Below are positions 62,854 through 64,000 of a stretch of DNA of 64,000 nt, in pieces. The notes beneath the pieces were generated by a model, which worked only from the letters and a program-made list of their open reading frames with translations, was not told the DNA's origin and searched no databases. Position 1 is the stretch's first letter; every line of letters begins with the position of its first letter. The position numbers and the translations under genes were made by a program. The stretch is from an uncultured Vibrio sp. (GTDB lineage Bacteria > Pseudomonadota > Gammaproteobacteria > Enterobacterales > Vibrionaceae), in the NCBI GenBank assembly GCA_947504195.1, contig CANNGN010000012.1, positions 49,196 through 113,195 of the forward strand. The letters are read 5' to 3'.

Positions 62854-63654
62854 TTATGACCAATAGTGAGTCTTATAATGCGAAGGTGAAATACCTTCAT
62901 ATTTAGAAAAGGCATGAGTGAAAGCACTCTGACCTGAAAAACCAGCCATATCAGATATCTGACTTAGTTTTACATTTTTATTTTCAATCAACTGCTTAGC
63001 GTACTCAACTCGTTTGGTTAAAACGTATTGATGCGGGGTAACGCCAGTTTGTTTTTTAAATAAATTGTGGAATTGACTCTCACTTAAAAAGACACTCCCA
63101 GCCATCTGGCTCACAGAAATTTTATTTTGGATGTTGCTATGAATAAAGCAATCGATGATATCCATATTGAGTCGCTGACTATGGGTATGAAATGCACGAG
63201 CATGTTTTTTTAACAGCGCTACCACAGTGTAATTGCAAGCTTGACATAGGGAAGCATCATCTGGACAGGACCTGACCTCAGTCGCTAACATTCGAATTAA
63301 CTGCGTTGTCGTCGCACTTAACCCGAAGTAACAATCAGAGATAGCAAGTTCTTGCATTTGACTCATTGCAGATTCATTACCTTCAAGATTAGAAGCTAGG
63401 TTGAGAACTAAAATTTCAGAAGGCTCATCAATACTACTAAAAGCGTGTCTTGAGTCGGGCGTTATAATGCAGCCTTGGCCCGGTATGATTTTATTCCCAC
63501 TACCGCTAATATCGAAATCTGCTTTTCCTTGAAGGCCAATAACAACTTGTAAATAGTCATGAGCGTGCCCAGAAGTTTCTGTTGAGAGCGTAATATTCTC
63601 AATTGGAGAGGGAGCTGGATAAAGCAATGGCTTTGAATATTGATTATATGACAT
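62854..63654 (-). CDS. AraC-family transcriptional regulator (cupin type)
   Basis: A 266-aa regulator. N-terminal cupin sensor (TSGHAHDYLQVVIGLQGKADFDI; GQGCIITPDSRHAFS) and C-terminal tandem helix-turn-helix (ISVSQMAGSVFLSESQFHNLFKKQTGVTPHQYV; KLSQISDMAGFSGQSAFTHAFSKYEGISPSHY). It is convergent with putA and adjacent to it, so control of proline catabolism is plausible. GGAGGGATATAT lies before the ATG. Confidence 0.92.
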   Translation of the reverse strand: MSYNQYSKPLLYPAPSPIENITLSTETSGHAHDYLQVVIGLQGKADFDISGSGNKIIPGQGCIITPDSRHAFSSIDEPSEILVLNLASNLEGNESAMSQMQELAISDCYFGLSATTTQLIRMLATEVRSCPDDASLCQACNYTVVALLKKHARAFHTHSQRLNMDIIDCFIHSNIQNKISVSQMAGSVFLSESQFHNLFKKQTGVTPHQYVLTKRVEYAKQLIENKNVKLSQISDMAGFSGQSAFTHAFSKYEGISPSHYKTHYWS

Positions 63655-63926
63655 ATATATCCCTCCTTTGATTCATAATGGCACGCGAGCTTGTTATTTT
63701 AGGCTTCCAAGTGAATGCCAATTATACTCTTTGTTGGTAAAAGAAATATATTGTTGGTAAAAGAACAATATTCTTTAGCCTAGGATAGCTTTGCTGGATG
63801 AGAAAAGAAACAGGAATTAAAACTTGGTGAGTCGTTGGAGACAATAGCAATAAGAGACGCGACAATTACAGTTAAAATCAATTAGAAATGCGATTGTCGT
63901 AGATGAATGATCAATTTAGGAAGAAA
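63655..63926. other. Upstream region of the AraC-type gene with a tandem repeat
   Basis: About 270 bp without a gene. TTGTTGGTAAAAGAA occurs at 63731 and 63751, a 20-bp tandem period. The second copy sits inside TATTGTT/AACAATA, a small hairpin. Possible operator for the divergent-facing AraC gene. Confidence 0.5.
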
Positions 63927-64000
63927 TGGTGGCTACGACGGGATTCGAACCTGTGACCCCATCATTATGAGTGATGTGCTCTAACCAACTGAGCTACGTA
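63927..64000 (-). tRNA. tRNA-Met(CAT), elongator type, 5' end cut by window edge
   Basis: 74 of 77 nt are present. CCA encoded; acceptor 3' strand CGTAGCC; T-arm GGTTCGAATCC; anticodon stem-loop CATCACTCATAATGATG gives CAT. It matches the E. coli elongator metT type rather than the initiator. Confidence 0.95.

Overview
The window is 64 kb of a gamma-proteobacterial chromosome with about 43-45 % GC by eye. Gene content and order point to Vibrionaceae. The sheathed polar-flagellum genes flgT, flgO and flgP sit beside flgNMA-cheVR-flgBCDEFGHIJKL-flagellin, and sigma-54 and sigma-28 promoters lie in the expected gaps. The run dnaE-accA-tilS ... gloB-rnhA-dnaQ-gmhA-purNM-upp-gltX-ompA resembles, from memory, the order on Vibrio cholerae chromosome 1. 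I cannot name the species.

Layout. 1-21 kb is housekeeping: DNA polymerase III alpha (cut by the window edge) and epsilon, fatty-acid synthesis (accA), tRNA-Ile lysidine synthetase, PII protein GlnB, a lytic transglycosylase with five LysM repeats, glyoxalase II, RNase HI, heptose isomerase, purine genes (purMN) divergent from upp across a PurR-like box, a tRNA-Pro flanked by two decayed copies, glutamyl-tRNA synthetase and an OmpA porin. 21-25 kb is accessory: an AP2-like small protein, a siderophore-interacting reductase, an EamA exporter and Ada.

25.26-30.38 kb is a compact 5,075-bp integrative element in the 3' part of a tRNA-Arg(CCT) gene. It is bounded by 46-bp direct repeats and carries tandem 12-bp repeats near both ends that look like integrase arm sites. 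Its genes are a P4-type tyrosine integrase, an unrecognised 260-aa protein coupled to it, an AlpA-like regulator, two small ORFs and a DUF3987/YfjI-type protein. The last gene is followed by an origin-like gene-free block with about ten TGGTCA-type repeats, one pair forming a perfect palindrome. No structural, packaging or conjugation gene is visible, so it looks like a phage-satellite-like or otherwise dependent replicating island. This is the most novel part of the window.

30.4-52.8 kb is the flagellar and chemotaxis region: flgT<>flgOP, flgAMN (leftward), cheVR, flgBCDE, flgFGHIJ, flgKL and two flagellin genes. The flagellins are separated by an AEC-family transporter and a voltage-gated-type potassium channel. 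52.8-58.4 kb is a leftward operon with a periplasmic binding protein, an alkaline-phosphatase-superfamily hydrolase, two permeases and an ATPase, followed by a DeoR-type regulator; it probably takes up and processes a phosphorylated or phosphonate-type compound. 59-63.7 kb holds proline catabolism: a PutA without DNA-binding domain, a separately encoded PutA C-terminal-like ALDH domain, and a convergent AraC-type regulator. The window ends inside a tRNA-Met gene.
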